Shown here: positions 1 through 9,962 of the stretch, one piece after another | How positions within the stretch are numbered: position 1 is the first letter of the stretch | Layout of the letters: each line of letters starts with the position of its first letter | Assembly: GCA_000585055.1 (NCBI GenBank) | Contig: JEMX01000025.1 | Span: 38,786 to 102,785, forward strand | Direction: 5' to 3' | Origin: Candidatus Accumulibacter appositus | GTDB taxonomy: Bacteria; Pseudomonadota; Gammaproteobacteria; Burkholderiales; Rhodocyclaceae | Length of the DNA: 64,000 nt | Notes under the pieces: generated by a model | Seen by the model: the letters and a program-made list of their open reading frames with translations, nothing else | What the model was told of the DNA's origin: nothing | The model's database searches: none | Translations under genes and position numbers: made by a program

Positions 1-104
1 AGCATCACTTCTTCGAACGGAATCTCCGCCTGGCGCAGCAGCACCCACGGGCGCATCGACCAGGACGAGTAGTTCTTGTTGCCGATAAAGAGCTGCATGG
101 ACAT
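1..104 (-). CDS. Glutathione S-transferase family protein, N-terminal fragment (cut by window edge)
   Basis: The 34 codons visible read inward from an ATG at 104 and run off the window at base 1. The protein begins MSMQLFIGNKNYSSWSMRPW, the opening of the thioredoxin-like N-terminal domain of bacterial glutathione S-transferases, where the S-x-W-S-x-R segment near the start carries the glutathione-binding Ser. An AGGA ribosome site lies 8 bases before the ATG, which supports this start over the ATG two codons later. The substrate cannot be told from the fragment. The family call is made from sequence memory of the N-terminus only. Confidence 0.8.
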   Translation of the reverse strand, partial: MSMQLFIGNKNYSSWSMRPWVLLRQAEIPFEEVM

Positions 105-173
105 GGGTAAGATCCTTTCATTGACATGACGATCATGAACGGCGGCCGACACCGGGGGCGAAGCGCGCCTTGC

Positions 174-1571
174 TCAGTGATGGAATCCCGACGCCTCGGC
201 GGCGCTCATTGGCGTCGGCAGCCGGTGTTTGCCGAAGTAATCGATGGCCCGCTGGATGTCCTCCACCAGCAGCGTCGCCAGATCGCGGCTGACGCCGTGA
301 CGGACGAGAATCCGCTGGATCACCAGATCCTGACGATTGGCCGGCAGCGCGTACGCGGGCACCTGCCAGCCACGACTGCGCAGGCGATCGGCCAAATCGT
401 AGAGACTGAAGCCCGGATCGACGCCTTCCTTCATCCTCCAGCACAGGGCCGGAATTCCTGCGCCGCGATCACCGCCGTAGATGACCTCGAAAGGCCCTAG
501 TTTGGCGATCCTGGCCGCCAGATAGGTGGCCGTTTCGTAGCAGGCGTTGTGAACCTTGCCGTAGCCCTCCCGGCCGAGACGGAGAAAGTTGTAGTACTGG
601 CAAACGACCTGCCCGCCCGGCCGCGAGAAGTTCAGGGCGATGTCGCGCATGTTGCCGCCCAGGTAGTTCACCCAGAACACCATTTCCTCGGGCAGGTCCG
701 TGGCTTCGCGCCAGATGATCCAGCCGACACCGAGCGGCGACAGTCCGAATTTGTGGCCCGAGGTGTTGATCGACCTGACGCGAGGGAGGCGGAAGTCCCA
801 GACCAGATCCGGCGCGCAAAAGGGCGCGAGAAAACCACCGCTGGCTGCGTCCACATGCATTGGGATGTCCAGGCCCTGCTCGTTCTCCAGCTCGTCGAGC
901 GCGTCGGCAACCGCCTGCACCGGTTCGTACTGGCAGGTGAAGGTCACCCCCAGGGTGGGCACGACGCCGATGGTGTTCTCGTCACAGCGCGCGAGCACTT
1001 CGTCGGCAGTCATCAGCAGGCGGTCGCCGTCCAGGGGAATCTCGCGCAGCTCGATGTCCCAGTAGCGAGCGAACTTGTGCCAGCAGATCTGGACCGGCCC
1101 GGTGATCAGATTCGGCTTGTCGATCGCCTTGCCCGCCGCTCTGCGTTTGCTCTCCCAGCGCCGCTTCATGGCCATTCCGCCAAGCATCGCCGCTTCGCTC
1201 GAACCGGTCGTCGAGCAGCCGACGGTATTCGCCGCCGCCGGCGAGTTCCAGAGGTCGGCGAGCATGTGCACGCAGCGCGCCTCGATTTCGGCGGTCTGCG
1301 GATACTCGTCCTTGTCGACCATGTTCTTGTCCATGCACTCGTCCATCAGCTGATGGACTTCGGGCTCGGCCCAGGTCTGGCAGAAGGTCGCCAGATTCTG
1401 TCGCGCGTTGCCGTCGAGCATCAGCTCGTCATGGACCACCGAGTAGGCATGGCGGGGATCGTGTTCCACCGCCGGGAAGCGGTACTTCGGCATGCTGACC
1501 GACAGGTCGGCCGAGGCGTAGACCTCGTCTTCGAGTTTCTCGCGAACGCTTTCTTTCTCGTGTAGGGGCAT
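174..1571 (-). CDS. gadB: Glutamate decarboxylase, PLP-dependent
   Basis: The 465-residue protein matches the length of E. coli GadB (466) and resembles it along its whole length: [14 protein letters not shown] near residue 55, IGVVPT-type segment, [11 protein letters not shown], and the pyridoxal-phosphate lysine in SGHKFG at about residue 275. The enzyme converts glutamate to GABA plus CO2 and consumes a proton, as in acid resistance. The protein ends in two histidines; in E. coli GadB the penultimate His closes the active site at neutral pH, so the same control may apply here (inference). The ATG at 1571 is preferred over an upstream in-frame start at 1610 because AGGA sits just before it. 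No gadC antiporter is visible next to it. It lies downstream of polA on the same strand. Confidence 0.93.
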   Translation of the reverse strand: MPLHEKESVREKLEDEVYASADLSVSMPKYRFPAVEHDPRHAYSVVHDELMLDGNARQNLATFCQTWAEPEVHQLMDECMDKNMVDKDEYPQTAEIEARCVHMLADLWNSPAAANTVGCSTTGSSEAAMLGGMAMKRRWESKRRAAGKAIDKPNLITGPVQICWHKFARYWDIELREIPLDGDRLLMTADEVLARCDENTIGVVPTLGVTFTCQYEPVQAVADALDELENEQGLDIPMHVDAASGGFLAPFCAPDLVWDFRLPRVRSINTSGHKFGLSPLGVGWIIWREATDLPEEMVFWVNYLGGNMRDIALNFSRPGGQVVCQYYNFLRLGREGYGKVHNACYETATYLAARIAKLGPFEVIYGGDRGAGIPALCWRMKEGVDPGFSLYDLADRLRSRGWQVPAYALPANRQDLVIQRILVRHGVSRDLATLLVEDIQRAIDYFGKHRLPTPMSAAEASGFHH

Positions 1572-1689
1572 GCTTTCCTGCCTTTCGCGGTTGGTGAAGC
1601 GGGTTGTCAAGAGACGAAAAAGCGGTCGTTCTCCGCGGCGATCGCCGGCCAGCGGCAGACAGGGCGCTGCCGCGACCGCCGGGCCGGAT

Positions 1690-4497
1690 TCAGTGTGCCT
1701 GGTCCCAGTTCGCGCCGACGCCGACGTCGACCAGCAGCGGCACGCGCAGTTTCGCCCAGTCGGTCATCAACCGCGGCAGCTCGCCGCGCACGCGCGCGAG
1801 TTCGCCGTCGGGGACTTCGAGAACCAGCTCGTCATGCACCTGCAGCAGCAGGCGCGAGTGCAGCCGCTCGGCGTCGAGCCAGCCCTGGACGACGATCATC
1901 GCCGACTTGATCAGGTCCGCCGCCGATCCCTGCATGGGCGCGTTGATCGCCGCCCGCTCGGCGCCCTGGCGCCGAGCGGCCTGACTGGAACGAATTTCCG
2001 GGAGCCACAGCCGACGCCCGAAAACGGTGTCCACGTAGCCCTGCGTTCTGGCCATCTCGCGCGTTCTCGCCATGTAGCTGGCGACCCCCGGGTAACGCGC
2101 GAAATAGCGCTCGATGTACGCTTGCGCGGCGCTGCGTTCGAGGTCCAGCTGGCGCGCCAGTCCGAAGGCGCTCATGCCGTAGATCAGGCCGAAGTTGATG
2201 ACCTTGGCGACGCGCCGCTGATCGGGGCCGACGTCGCTCGAGGCGACGCCGAAAATCTCGGCGGCGGTTGCCCGGTGCACGTCTTCCCCCCGCGCAAACG
2301 CTTCCAGCAGGCGCGGGTCCTGCGAGAGATGAGCCATGATGCGCAGCTCGATTTGCGAATAGTCGGCCGAGACGATCGAACTGCCGGCCGGGGCAATGAA
2401 CGCCGCGCGGATACGCCTCCCTTCGGGGGTGCGCACGGGAATGTTCTGCAGGTTGGGATCGCTCGACGCCAGCCGACCGGTGACCGCCACCGCCTGCGCG
2501 TAACTGGTATGCACGCGCCCGGTCTGGGCATTGACCATTTTCGGCAGCTTGTCGGTATAGGTGCCCTTGAGCTTGGCCAGCTGGCGCGATTCGAGCAGAA
2601 TCTTCGGCAGCGGATAGTCGAGCGCCAGCTCCGAGAGCACCTCTTCGTCGGTCGAAGGCGCGCCTGAAGGCGTTTTTTTCTTTACCGGCAGACCCAGCGT
2701 GCCGAAGAGGATTTCGGCCAGCTGCTTCGGCGAGTTGACATTGAACGGCTGCCCGGCGGCCGCATGTGCCTGCGCTTCGAGTTCGAGCAAGCGCTTGCCG
2801 ATCTCGCTGCTCTGCTCGCTTAGCAACTGCGCATCGATCAGCACGCCGGTCCGCTCCATGCGCCACAGGATCTCGCGCACCGGTATTTCGATGCTCTCGT
2901 AGACCCGCTTCAGCCCCACGTCGGCAGCGATCTGCGGATAAAGCCGAGCGTGCAGGCGCAGGCACAGATCGGCGTCCTCGGCGGCATATTCGGCGGCCTG
3001 CTCGATCGCCACCTGGGCAAAACTGATCTGCTTGGCGCCCTTGCCGCAGAGGGCTTCGTAGGGGATGGTCGCCAGCCCGAGATGGCGCGTCGCCAGTCGG
3101 CCAAGGTCGTGGCCGCGGGCGCCGTCCTTGCCCGATTCGAGGACATAGGATTGCAGCAGCGTGTCGTGCACAACGCCGGCCAGTTCGATGCCGTGGTTGG
3201 CCAGAACGTGTTGGTCGTACTTGAGGTTCTGGCCGATCTTGGCGTGCCTGGTGGATTCCAGCCAGGGCTTCAGACGCGCCAGGCTTGCCTCGCACGGCAA
3301 CTGGTCCGGTCCACCGGGATGGCAATGGGCAAGCGGCAGGTAGGCCGCTTCGCCTTCGGCAACCGCCAGCGAGAGGCCGACAATGCGCGCAGCAAAGGGA
3401 TCGAGGCTGCTGGTCTCGGTATCCAGAGCGGTCAGCGGGCTGGCGTCGATTTTCGCCAGCCAGCGCTCGAACGCTGCCTGGTCCAGGATCGTTTCATAGT
3501 CCGCACGATGCGCGTCATCAGGCAGCAGACCCTGCTGCACCGGCATGGATACGGATTCGGATTCAGCCTGCGCCTGCAGCGGCAGCGTGCTGCCTTCTGC
3601 GCCCGGCTGCGCAGTCTTCGCTGCGCCAGCATCGGGAACCTCCTGAAATTCCCGCAGCCAGGAGCGCATTTCGTAGTGCGCAAAGAGCTCGGCCAGGCGT
3701 TCGCGGTCGACCGGGCGCGGCCCGAGGTCGGCCAGTGCGAGCGGCAAATCGAGGTCGCAGCGCACGGTGACCAGGCGTTGCGCCAGCGGCAGGAAGTCGA
3801 TTGCCCGCCGCAGGTTCTGGCCGACGACGCCGCCGATATCGGCAGCGGCTGCAATGACGCCGTCGAGCGAGCCGTATTGCTTGAGCCACTTGACGGCCGT
3901 CTTGGCGCCGACTTTTTCGACGCCGGGCACATTGTCGACCGTATCGCCGACCAGCGTTAGGTAATCGACAATGCGCTCGGCCGGAATGCCGAACTTGGCG
4001 ACCACGCCGGCTTCGTCGAGCACCTCGTTGCTCATGGTATTGACCAGCTGCACATGCGGACCGACCAGTTGTGCCAGGTCCTTGTCACCGGTCGACACCA
4101 CCACGCCGACGCCCTGCGCCGCGGCTTGCCGTGCCAGGGTGCCGATCACGTCGTCCGCCTCGACGCCGTCGACCATCAACAGCGGCCAACCCAGCGCGGT
4201 AATGGCAGCATGCAAGGGCTCGATCTGGGACACCATGTCATCGGGCATCGGTGGCCGATTGGCCTTGTACTGCGGGTACCAGTCGTCGCGGAAAGTCTTG
4301 CCCTTGGCGTCGAAAACACAGGCCTTGAACGCAACGTCTTGTGCCTGATAGTCGCTTTCCAGGCGGCGCAACATGTTCAGCACGCCATGCAAGGCACCAG
4401 TCGGCTCACTGCGCGTCGTGCGCAGATCGGGCATGGCGTGGAAGGCACGGTAGAGGTAGGACGATCCGTCGACCAGGAGCAAGGTAGGCATCGACAT
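1690..4497 (-). CDS. polA: DNA polymerase I
   Basis: This 935-residue protein has the three domains of full-length PolA. The N-terminal 5'-3' exonuclease (flap nuclease) opens with [16 protein letters not shown] and includes DKDLAQLV. A 3'-5' proofreading domain keeps its acidic residues ([23 protein letters not shown]), so proofreading is probably active. The family A polymerase domain carries motif A DYSQIELR, motif B with R-R-x-A-K-x-x-N-F-G-L-I-Y-G, and motif [11 protein letters not shown] near the C-terminus. The role is Okazaki fragment maturation and repair synthesis in the cytoplasm. It is divergent from the DUF2782 gene at 4636, and the 138-bp gap between them must hold both promoters. 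Confidence 0.98.
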   Translation of the reverse strand: MSMPTLLLVDGSSYLYRAFHAMPDLRTTRSEPTGALHGVLNMLRRLESDYQAQDVAFKACVFDAKGKTFRDDWYPQYKANRPPMPDDMVSQIEPLHAAITALGWPLLMVDGVEADDVIGTLARQAAAQGVGVVVSTGDKDLAQLVGPHVQLVNTMSNEVLDEAGVVAKFGIPAERIVDYLTLVGDTVDNVPGVEKVGAKTAVKWLKQYGSLDGVIAAAADIGGVVGQNLRRAIDFLPLAQRLVTVRCDLDLPLALADLGPRPVDRERLAELFAHYEMRSWLREFQEVPDAGAAKTAQPGAEGSTLPLQAQAESESVSMPVQQGLLPDDAHRADYETILDQAAFERWLAKIDASPLTALDTETSSLDPFAARIVGLSLAVAEGEAAYLPLAHCHPGGPDQLPCEASLARLKPWLESTRHAKIGQNLKYDQHVLANHGIELAGVVHDTLLQSYVLESGKDGARGHDLGRLATRHLGLATIPYEALCGKGAKQISFAQVAIEQAAEYAAEDADLCLRLHARLYPQIAADVGLKRVYESIEIPVREILWRMERTGVLIDAQLLSEQSSEIGKRLLELEAQAHAAAGQPFNVNSPKQLAEILFGTLGLPVKKKTPSGAPSTDEEVLSELALDYPLPKILLESRQLAKLKGTYTDKLPKMVNAQTGRVHTSYAQAVAVTGRLASSDPNLQNIPVRTPEGRRIRAAFIAPAGSSIVSADYSQIELRIMAHLSQDPRLLEAFARGEDVHRATAAEIFGVASSDVGPDQRRVAKVINFGLIYGMSAFGLARQLDLERSAAQAYIERYFARYPGVASYMARTREMARTQGYVDTVFGRRLWLPEIRSSQAARRQGAERAAINAPMQGSAADLIKSAMIVVQGWLDAERLHSRLLLQVHDELVLEVPDGELARVRGELPRLMTDWAKLRVPLLVDVGVGANWDQAH

Positions 4498-4635
4498 TAT
4501 TATCGCAGACTTCCAAGGAGGCCATCGCGGCCAGCGCGGTGAGGGAGGCCAACATACTCAGCTTGCGAATCTTGTACTGCGATCGAGTTTGAACGATGAT
4601 GCTTACCGTTGGCTCAATCACCCGGAAACGTTCTC

Positions 4636-4995
4636 ATGCGTCGCATCCAGTCCGCCCTCTTGCTACTCAGCCTACCACTCATCCTGGCATGCGCCGCTCT
4701 GCCCGCTTTCGCGCAGGAAAGGAGCGATCTGCAGCCCTTGCCGGCTGTGCCGCCGCCGCCACCGGAAATGGCAGCCTTCGACGAAAACCTCGAACCCGAG
4801 GTGACGATCAAGAAACGCGAGGGCGACACCATCGAGGAACACCGGATCAACGGCAAGTTATACAAGATCAAGGTAACCCCAGCACACGGCGTGCCCTACT
4901 ATCTGATCGACCGCAACGGCGACGGCAACTTTAGCCAGACGACGATGGGCTCTGCCGATGTCAGCGTCCCGCAATGGGTGATCGGCACCTTCTGA
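4636..4995 (+). CDS. DUF2782 domain periplasmic protein
   Basis: A 119-residue exported protein. The N-terminus MRRIQSALLLLSLPLILACA ends in an Ala-x-Ala type cleavage region (PAFA-QE). The mature part has a Pro-rich linker and then the DUF2782 core: EPEVTIKKREGDTIEEHRIN, followed by Y-K-I-K-V-T-P and a V-P-Y-Y-L-I-D stretch. The function is unknown. The family is conserved in beta- and gammaproteobacteria, often beside polA and thrB, exactly as here. The ATG at 4636 is chosen over one nine codons upstream because it starts directly with the signal peptide. Confidence 0.85.
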   Translation: MRRIQSALLLLSLPLILACAALPAFAQERSDLQPLPAVPPPPPEMAAFDENLEPEVTIKKREGDTIEEHRINGKLYKIKVTPAHGVPYYLIDRNGDGNFSQTTMGSADVSVPQWVIGTF

Positions 4996-5085
4996 CGCGC
5001 TTGCGCTCACGCTCGCCTACCGGCGCACTGCTGCCAACAAGCTGCAAGCCCTCCGCCACCTCTTTTCACAGCTCTCGGGAGAGCC

Positions 5086-6051
5086 ATGTCGGTATTCACC
5101 CAGCTGACGACCGCGCAGGCGGCCGCCTGGCTCGAAGCCTATGCTCTGGGAAACCTCGAGACGCTGACCGGCATCGCCGAAGGCGTACAGAACTCCAACT
5201 TTTTCCTGAACACCAGCCGCGGCGACTACGTGCTGACCCTCTTCGAGGAAGTGACACCCGAGCAGGCCCCGTTCTACGTTCAGCTGATGGCCCACCTGGC
5301 AGCGCAGGGGCTACCCTGCCCGGCACCCGTCGCCAACCGGCGCGACGAGCTGTTGACCTCCCTCGGCGACAAGACGGCGGTCGTCGTCAGCCGCCTTGCC
5401 GGGCGCTCCGAGCGCGCGCCCAACCTGACGCAATGCGCTGCAGTGGGTAGCCTTCTGGCCGCGCTGCACCTTGCCGCGCGCTCGTTCCCGGCAGCGCAGC
5501 GGCATCAGCGCGATCTCGACTGGTGCGCACGGACGGCGCTCGAGATCGCTCCCTACCTGACTGACGACGATGCCCGACTGCTGCGCGACGAGCTGCGCCA
5601 TCAACGAGCTGTTCGCCCAAACGAGCTGCCGCGCGGGCTGATTCACGCCGATCTTTTCCGTGACAATGTGCTGTTCCTGGGCGACCGCCTCAGCGGCGTG
5701 CTCGACTTCTACTTCGCGGGTGTCGACGATCTGTTGTTCGACCTGGCGGTGACGGTCAACGACTGGTGCCTGGCCGCCGACGCGACCCTCGACGGCGAAC
5801 GCTGCGTCGCCCTGCTCGCCGCCTATCACGCCCGGCGACCGCTGTTATCCACCGAGCAGGCGGCATGGCCGACGCTGCTGCGCGCTGCAGCCTTGCGCTT
5901 CTGGGTCTCGCGCCTGCAGGATTACCACCTGCCACGGACCGGAGATCTGGTCATCCAGCGTGATCCGGGCGCCTACCGCTCGATTCTGCTGGCGCGCATC
6001 GCGTCGGGCAGCGACGCGCCCTGGCTTGCCTCGCCCGCGCAGGGCGACTAG
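5086..6051 (+). CDS. thrB: Homoserine kinase, APH-fold type
   Basis: 321 residues of the aminoglycoside-phosphotransferase-like homoserine kinase (ThrB2) type found in many betaproteobacteria. It phosphorylates L-homoserine with ATP on the way to threonine. Visible motifs are GIAEGVQNSNFFL and YVLTLFEE in the nucleotide lobe, the catalytic H-A-D-L-F-R-D-N (LIHADLFRDN), and the metal-binding LDFYFAG. It is not a GHMP-type ThrB. It begins about 90 bp after DUF2782 and is followed closely by membrane protein genes, so it probably belongs to a forward operon. Confidence 0.93.
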   Translation: MSVFTQLTTAQAAAWLEAYALGNLETLTGIAEGVQNSNFFLNTSRGDYVLTLFEEVTPEQAPFYVQLMAHLAAQGLPCPAPVANRRDELLTSLGDKTAVVVSRLAGRSERAPNLTQCAAVGSLLAALHLAARSFPAAQRHQRDLDWCARTALEIAPYLTDDDARLLRDELRHQRAVRPNELPRGLIHADLFRDNVLFLGDRLSGVLDFYFAGVDDLLFDLAVTVNDWCLAADATLDGERCVALLAAYHARRPLLSTEQAAWPTLLRAAALRFWVSRLQDYHLPRTGDLVIQRDPGAYRSILLARIASGSDAPWLASPAQGD

Positions 6052-6078
6052 CATTTGCACCATATTCTCGACACGAGC

Positions 6079-6822
6079 ATGAGCATGCCATCTTTCCCGA
6101 TCCCCGCGCCGCAGTTCAATGGCGCCTGCCGCTGCGTCGCGGCCGGCAGCGCCCTGAACTGGCTGAAGCAGGGTTGGGCCCTGTTCGTCGTCAATCCCGG
6201 GGCCTGGATAGCGATGATGATCATCGTCATCGTCATCTATATCGGCCTGGCGGTTGTTCCCTTGATCGGACCACTCGCCGCCCACCTGCTGACGCCCTTA
6301 CTGGCGGCCGGCATGCTGGTCGCCTGCCACAAGCTGGCGCGCGAGCAGGCGCTGGAGATCAGCGACCTCTTCGCCGGTTTCCAGCAGCACACGGCGGCAC
6401 TGCTGACCCTCGGGGTGCTGTACATGCTGGTCATGCTGGCGCTGTTCGTGCTGGTGATGCTACTTGCCGGCAGCGGCATGGCCGGCGCGATGATCATGCA
6501 AAGCCCAATGGCGGCCGGTGTCGCCTTCGGCGGAGTGGCGCTCGCCGGTTTGCTCTGGATGCTACTCTCGGTGCCCATCGTGATGGCCATCTGGTTTGCT
6601 CCAGCGCTGGTCATTTTCAACGCCATGCAGCCGGTCGACGCGCTCAAGGCCAGCTTCAACGCCTGCCTCAAGAACGTCGTCGCGCTTCTGGTCTACGGCC
6701 TGCTGGTCATGGTCCTGTGTTTTTTCGCCGCACTCCCGGTCGGTCTCGGCTTCCTGGTCCTCGGACCGGTCCTGGCCGGCTCCGTGTATGCTTCCTATCG
6801 TGACATTTTCCTCGCCGCCTGA
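6079..6822 (+). CDS. Multi-pass membrane protein, BPSS1780-like
   Basis: About 247 residues with four to six hydrophobic segments, including VNPGAWIAMMIIVIVIYIGL, the long stretch after LLTLGVLYML, and LLVYGLLVMVLCFFAALPVG. The overall pattern matches the betaproteobacterial BPSS1780 family of membrane proteins of unknown function. The next gene codes for a related protein and shares the ending A-S-(Y/F)-x-x-S-Y-R-D-(I/V)-F, so the pair looks like an ancient tandem duplication. Possible starts are ATG 6079, ATG 6085 and a TTG at 6055; none has a clear ribosome site. No specific role can be assigned. Confidence 0.8.
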   Translation: MSMPSFPIPAPQFNGACRCVAAGSALNWLKQGWALFVVNPGAWIAMMIIVIVIYIGLAVVPLIGPLAAHLLTPLLAAGMLVACHKLAREQALEISDLFAGFQQHTAALLTLGVLYMLVMLALFVLVMLLAGSGMAGAMIMQSPMAAGVAFGGVALAGLLWMLLSVPIVMAIWFAPALVIFNAMQPVDALKASFNACLKNVVALLVYGLLVMVLCFFAALPVGLGFLVLGPVLAGSVYASYRDIFLAA

Positions 6823-6838
6823 AGACACTGACAACCAC

Positions 6839-7621
6839 ATGCAAGCACTGACTCTTAACGCGGCGCACGGCTGGCGCTGGCTGGCCGAAGGCTTCCGGAT
6901 TTTCCGGAAGAACCACCTCATGCTGACCTTCCTGGTGGTCAGCTACTGGATGCTGATGGCGATGGTGAATGTCATCCCGATGTTCGGCACCATCGCCACC
7001 ACCCTGTGCATACCGGCTTTCTCGGTCAGTCTGATGAACGCCTGTCGCAACATCGACAAAGGCGGGCCGCTGGGCCCGCAAATACTCTTCTCCGGTTTTC
7101 AGAAAAACCCGCGCGCGCTGATTACTCTGGGGGCCATCTACCTGGCCGCGACGGTAGGCATTCTCGCCGTTTCCTCACTTGCCGACGGCGGTGCGCTGAT
7201 GCAACTGATGCTCGCCGGCCACAAGCCCGACGAAGCGGTGCTGGAAAGTGGCGACCTGATGGTCGCCCTGCAGCTGGCTCTGGTCCTCCTCTGCCCGCTG
7301 ATCATGGCCTACTGGTATGCACCGATTCTGGCCGGCTGGCATGACCTGTCGCCGGGCAAGGCGCTGTTCTTCAGTTTCGTTGCCTGCGCCCGCAACTGGC
7401 GCGCCTTCCTGGTCTATTCGCTGGCCCTACTGGTCGCCGCAACGCTGCTCCCGGGCTTGCTGCTCGGCACCCTCGCAGCGCTGCTGCCGGACGGCGCCGC
7501 GCTGCTGACCGTCCTAGTGACCGTCTTGCTGATCCTGATCCTCGCCCCCACGCTGTTCGCCAGCTTCTACGTCAGCTACCGGGACGTGTTCGTCAGCAGC
7601 ACGCCGGAAAGCGATGCCTGA
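6839..7621 (+). CDS. Multi-pass membrane protein, paralogue of the preceding gene
   Basis: 260 residues, with hydrophobic segments around LTFLVVSYWMLMAMVNVIPM, ALITLGAIYLAATVGILAV, LALVLLCPLIMAYWYAPI, and a long C-terminal pair ending APTLFASFYVSYRDVF. It resembles its upstream neighbour in layout (WLAEGFRIFRKN versus WLKQGWALFVVN; PGKALFFSF versus PVDALKASF). Function unknown. Its 3' end overlaps the start of nadD by 8 bases, which implies translational coupling and one transcript. Confidence 0.85.
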   Translation: MQALTLNAAHGWRWLAEGFRIFRKNHLMLTFLVVSYWMLMAMVNVIPMFGTIATTLCIPAFSVSLMNACRNIDKGGPLGPQILFSGFQKNPRALITLGAIYLAATVGILAVSSLADGGALMQLMLAGHKPDEAVLESGDLMVALQLALVLLCPLIMAYWYAPILAGWHDLSPGKALFFSFVACARNWRAFLVYSLALLVAATLLPGLLLGTLAALLPDGAALLTVLVTVLLILILAPTLFASFYVSYRDVFVSSTPESDA

Positions 7622-8288
7622 GGACTGGCGCGAGCGGCCACTGGGGATTTTCGGCGGCACCTTCGACCCGGTTCATTTCGGGCACCTGCGGCTCGCCGAA
7701 GAAGCCGCCGACCATCTCCAGCTGGGCGAGGTGTGCTGGATTCCCGCCGGTCAGCCGCCATTGCGTGCAGCGCCGCAGGTGAGCGCGCGCCACCGTCTGG
7801 CAATGGTGCGCCTGGCCACGGCCCGAAATCCCAGCTTCGAAGTCGATGCCGCTGAAGTCGACACCGCCCAAGCCAGCTACACCGTGCTCACTCTCGAACG
7901 TCTGCGTCAGGCCAATCAGCTTGGCCAGCGGCGACCACTGGTCCTGCTGCTCGGTGCCGACGCCTTCGCCGCCCTGCCCGGCTGGCACCGCTGGCAGTCG
8001 CTGCTCGAACTGGCGCACATCGGCGTCGCCCATCGCCCCGGCTTTCCGATCGACGTCGCCAGGCTGCCTGAGGCGCTGCTCGCCTGCTATCGTGAACGCT
8101 TCTGCGCGCAGCCGGCGGCCTTGCGCGAATCGGCAGCCGGCCGCATCGCCACTTTTGCCATGACCCCGCTGGGCATTTCGGCGACACAGATTCGTACCCT
8201 GCTGGCCAACGGCAGCAGTCCGCGCTATCTGCTCCCCGACGAGGTCATCGCCTACATCCGCAACCACCGCCTTTACCCGGAGAAATAA
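7614..8288 (+). CDS. nadD: Nicotinate-nucleotide adenylyltransferase
   Basis: 224 residues. It transfers AMP from ATP to nicotinate mononucleotide in NAD synthesis. The nucleotidyltransferase signature GIFGGTFDPVHFGH starts at residue 11, and the second signature I-S-A-T-Q-I-R, a variant of the usual S-S-T-x-I-R, lies near the C-terminus; LLLGADAF is also typical. The start overlaps the end of the upstream membrane protein gene. The order nadD-rsfS-rlmH-maf is conserved in many proteobacteria and supports the assignment. Confidence 0.95.
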   Translation: MPEDWRERPLGIFGGTFDPVHFGHLRLAEEAADHLQLGEVCWIPAGQPPLRAAPQVSARHRLAMVRLATARNPSFEVDAAEVDTAQASYTVLTLERLRQANQLGQRRPLVLLLGADAFAALPGWHRWQSLLELAHIGVAHRPGFPIDVARLPEALLACYRERFCAQPAALRESAAGRIATFAMTPLGISATQIRTLLANGSSPRYLLPDEVIAYIRNHRLYPEK

Positions 8289-8295
8289 GCCACCA

Positions 8296-8679
8296 ATGAA
8301 ACTCGCGCAGCTGGAAAAGCTCGTCGTCGACGCACTCGAAGACATCAAGGGCCGTGACATAGAAGTCATCAACACCACCAAACTGACCTCGCTGTTCGAC
8401 GCCATCGTCGTCGCCAGCGGCGACTCCAACCGCCAGGTCAAATCGCTGGCCCGCAACGTCCACGACAAGGCCCGCGAAGCAGGCGTTGACGTGCTCTCCT
8501 GCGAAGGCGAGGAAGCGGGCGAATGGGTGCTGGTCGACCTTGGCGACATCGTCGTCCATGTCATGCAGCCGGCGATTCGCAGCTACTACCGGCTCGAAGA
8601 ACTGTGGGGCGGCAAGGGCCCGGAGCGGGTAAGGCGGGCAAGTGCAGCGACCAAGGAGGCCGCCGCAGGCGAGGGATGA
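8296..8679 (+). CDS. rsfS: Ribosome silencing factor RsfS
   Basis: 127 residues of the RsfS/Iojap/YbeB family. It binds ribosomal protein L14 on the 50S subunit and blocks subunit joining when nutrients are short. Recognisable stretches are LEDIKGRDIEVINT, DAIVVASGDSNRQVKSLA, and EWVLVDLGDIVVHVMQP. It sits 7 bp after nadD and its stop overlaps the rlmH start, the usual gene order. Confidence 0.95.
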   Translation: MKLAQLEKLVVDALEDIKGRDIEVINTTKLTSLFDAIVVASGDSNRQVKSLARNVHDKAREAGVDVLSCEGEEAGEWVLVDLGDIVVHVMQPAIRSYYRLEELWGGKGPERVRRASAATKEAAAGEG

Positions 8680-9146
8680 AGCTGGCCATCCTTGCCGTCG
8701 GCCACAAGCCGCCCACCTGGGTCGCGCAAGGCTGTGCCGAGTACCTCAAGCGCATGCCGCGCGAACTGCCCCTGGCCATCGTCGAGATCAAGCCCGAAGC
8801 ACGCGGCTCGAAAACCCGCGAGCAACTGCTGGCCGCCGAAAAGACCCGCCTGCTGGCCGCACTGAACAGCTATCAGCGGCTGATCGTCCTCGATGAGCGC
8901 GGCGCCGACCTGAGCACCGTGCAGCTTGCCGAACGCCTGCAGGGCTGGATGCGTAGCGGCGGCGCGACGGCGTTCGTGATCGGCGGCGCCGATGGCATCG
9001 ACGCCGAGCTCAAGGAGCAGGCCGACGAGACCATCCGCCTGTCGAGTCTGACCCTGCCGCACGCCGTCGCCCGGCTAGTCCTCTGCGAACAGCTCTATCG
9101 CGCGCTCAGCGTCGTTCGCAATCACCCTTATCATCGGGAAGGCTGA
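8676..9146 (+). CDS. rlmH: 23S rRNA (pseudouridine1915-N3)-methyltransferase
   Basis: 156 residues of the SPOUT family. RlmH methylates pseudouridine 1915 in helix 69 of 23S rRNA on assembled 70S ribosomes. The trefoil-knot SAM site is seen as FVIGGADGID followed by LSSLTLPHAVARLVLCEQLYRA and the terminal HPYHREG. The ATG overlaps the rsfS stop (ATGA), indicating coupled translation. Length is normal for the family (about 155). Confidence 0.96.
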   Translation: MKLAILAVGHKPPTWVAQGCAEYLKRMPRELPLAIVEIKPEARGSKTREQLLAAEKTRLLAALNSYQRLIVLDERGADLSTVQLAERLQGWMRSGGATAFVIGGADGIDAELKEQADETIRLSSLTLPHAVARLVLCEQLYRALSVVRNHPYHREG

Positions 9147-9786
9147 TGTCATTCTCTCTGCAGCACCGACGGGTGCACCTGGCGTCGCGCAGCCCGCGCC
9201 GACGTGAATTGCTGGCCCAGATCGGCGTCGGCTTCGACACCATCGCCTTCCGCGACGCACAACGCGGCGACCCGGAACTCGACGAAACGCCACTGCCCGA
9301 TGAGGCGGCAGCGGCCTACGTCGAGCGCGTCGCCCGCAACAAGGCGAGCCTGGGCTGGCGCATCGTCAACTGGCGCGGACTGCTGCTGCAACCGGTGCTG
9401 GCCGCCGATACGACCATCCCGCCGATACGACCATCGAACTGGCGGGCGAACTGATCGGCAAGCCGCTCGACGTCGACGACGCGCAGCGCATCCTGCGCCG
9501 CCTTTCCGGCCAGACGCACCGTGTCCTGACCGCCATCGCGGTCAGCTTCGACGAGCGCACCGAACTGCTGCGCTCGATCAGCGAAGTGCGTTTTCGCGAA
9601 CTCGATGACGACGAGATCACGCGCTACGTTGCCAGTGGCGAGCCGATGGACAAAGCCGGTGCCTACGGCATCCAGGGACGCGGGGCGGTGTTCGTCGAGC
9701 ACCTCGCCGGCAGCTACACCGGCGTAATGGGACTACCGCTGTGCGAAACCGCGCAGCTCCTGAAACGCTTCGGCTACCAGATGTAA
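9146..9786 (+). pseudogene. maf: Maf-like nucleotide pyrophosphatase, frameshifted by a 17-bp tandem duplication
   Basis: The first frame (9146 to about 9418) reads HLASRSPRRRELLAQIG, the Maf signature, up to VLAADTTI. An exact 17-bp tandem duplication then shifts the frame. Downstream the frame continues ELAGELIGKPLD and ends AYGIQGRGAVFVEHLAGSY, GLPLCET and FGYQM. Removing one 17-bp unit gives an uninterrupted protein of about 207 residues, the normal Maf length. Maf proteins hydrolyse non-canonical or modified nucleoside triphosphates. As written the gene codes only for a truncated product. Because the rest is intact, this is either a very recent mutation or an assembly error. The start overlaps the rlmH stop. 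Confidence 0.9.
9402..9435. repeat. Exact 17-bp tandem duplication inside maf
   Basis: Bases 9402-9418 and 9419-9435 are identical and adjacent. The unit length is not a multiple of three, so it breaks maf. Outside these 34 bases the offset-17 match stops at once on both sides, so it is a clean two-copy duplication. Confidence 0.95.
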
Positions 9787-9853
9787 CAGGGCAAGTCCGT
9801 CAGACGAGACGGTCTCAAGCGCGCCGCCTGCGTTGCCGCTGGCGCTTTTCGAT

Positions 9854-9962
9854 TAATGTGAAAGTCGCGTACGCGACTCACGAAACTCCCTTCTCCCCCG
9901 TGCGGGAGAAGGGCCGGGCATGGCTTTCATGATCTGGGGTGTCGCGACCGTCATGACCGTTA
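9854..9962 (+). repeat. Repeat A copy 1 (MITE-like element), between maf and ubiB
   Basis: The core 9856-9960 begins ATGTGAAAGTCGC and ends CATGACCGT, with TA on both sides (9854-9855 and 9961-9962). It contains the palindrome AGTCGCGTACGCGACT, a CCCTTCTCCC / GGGAGAAGGG hairpin, and GTCATGAC. The right-hand TA plus the last T of the core, read on the minus strand, is the TAA stop codon of ubiB. This copy lacks part of the middle found in other copies. Confidence 0.9.

Noticed and set aside
549..1565. Long open frame on the plus strand across the glutamate decarboxylase gene
   Set aside because: It is the complement of a clear GadB coding region; the translation has no family features and is a product of high GC.
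1570..2667. Plus-strand frame of 365 codons opposite polA
   Set aside because: Lies entirely across conserved polA motifs on the other strand; shadow frame.
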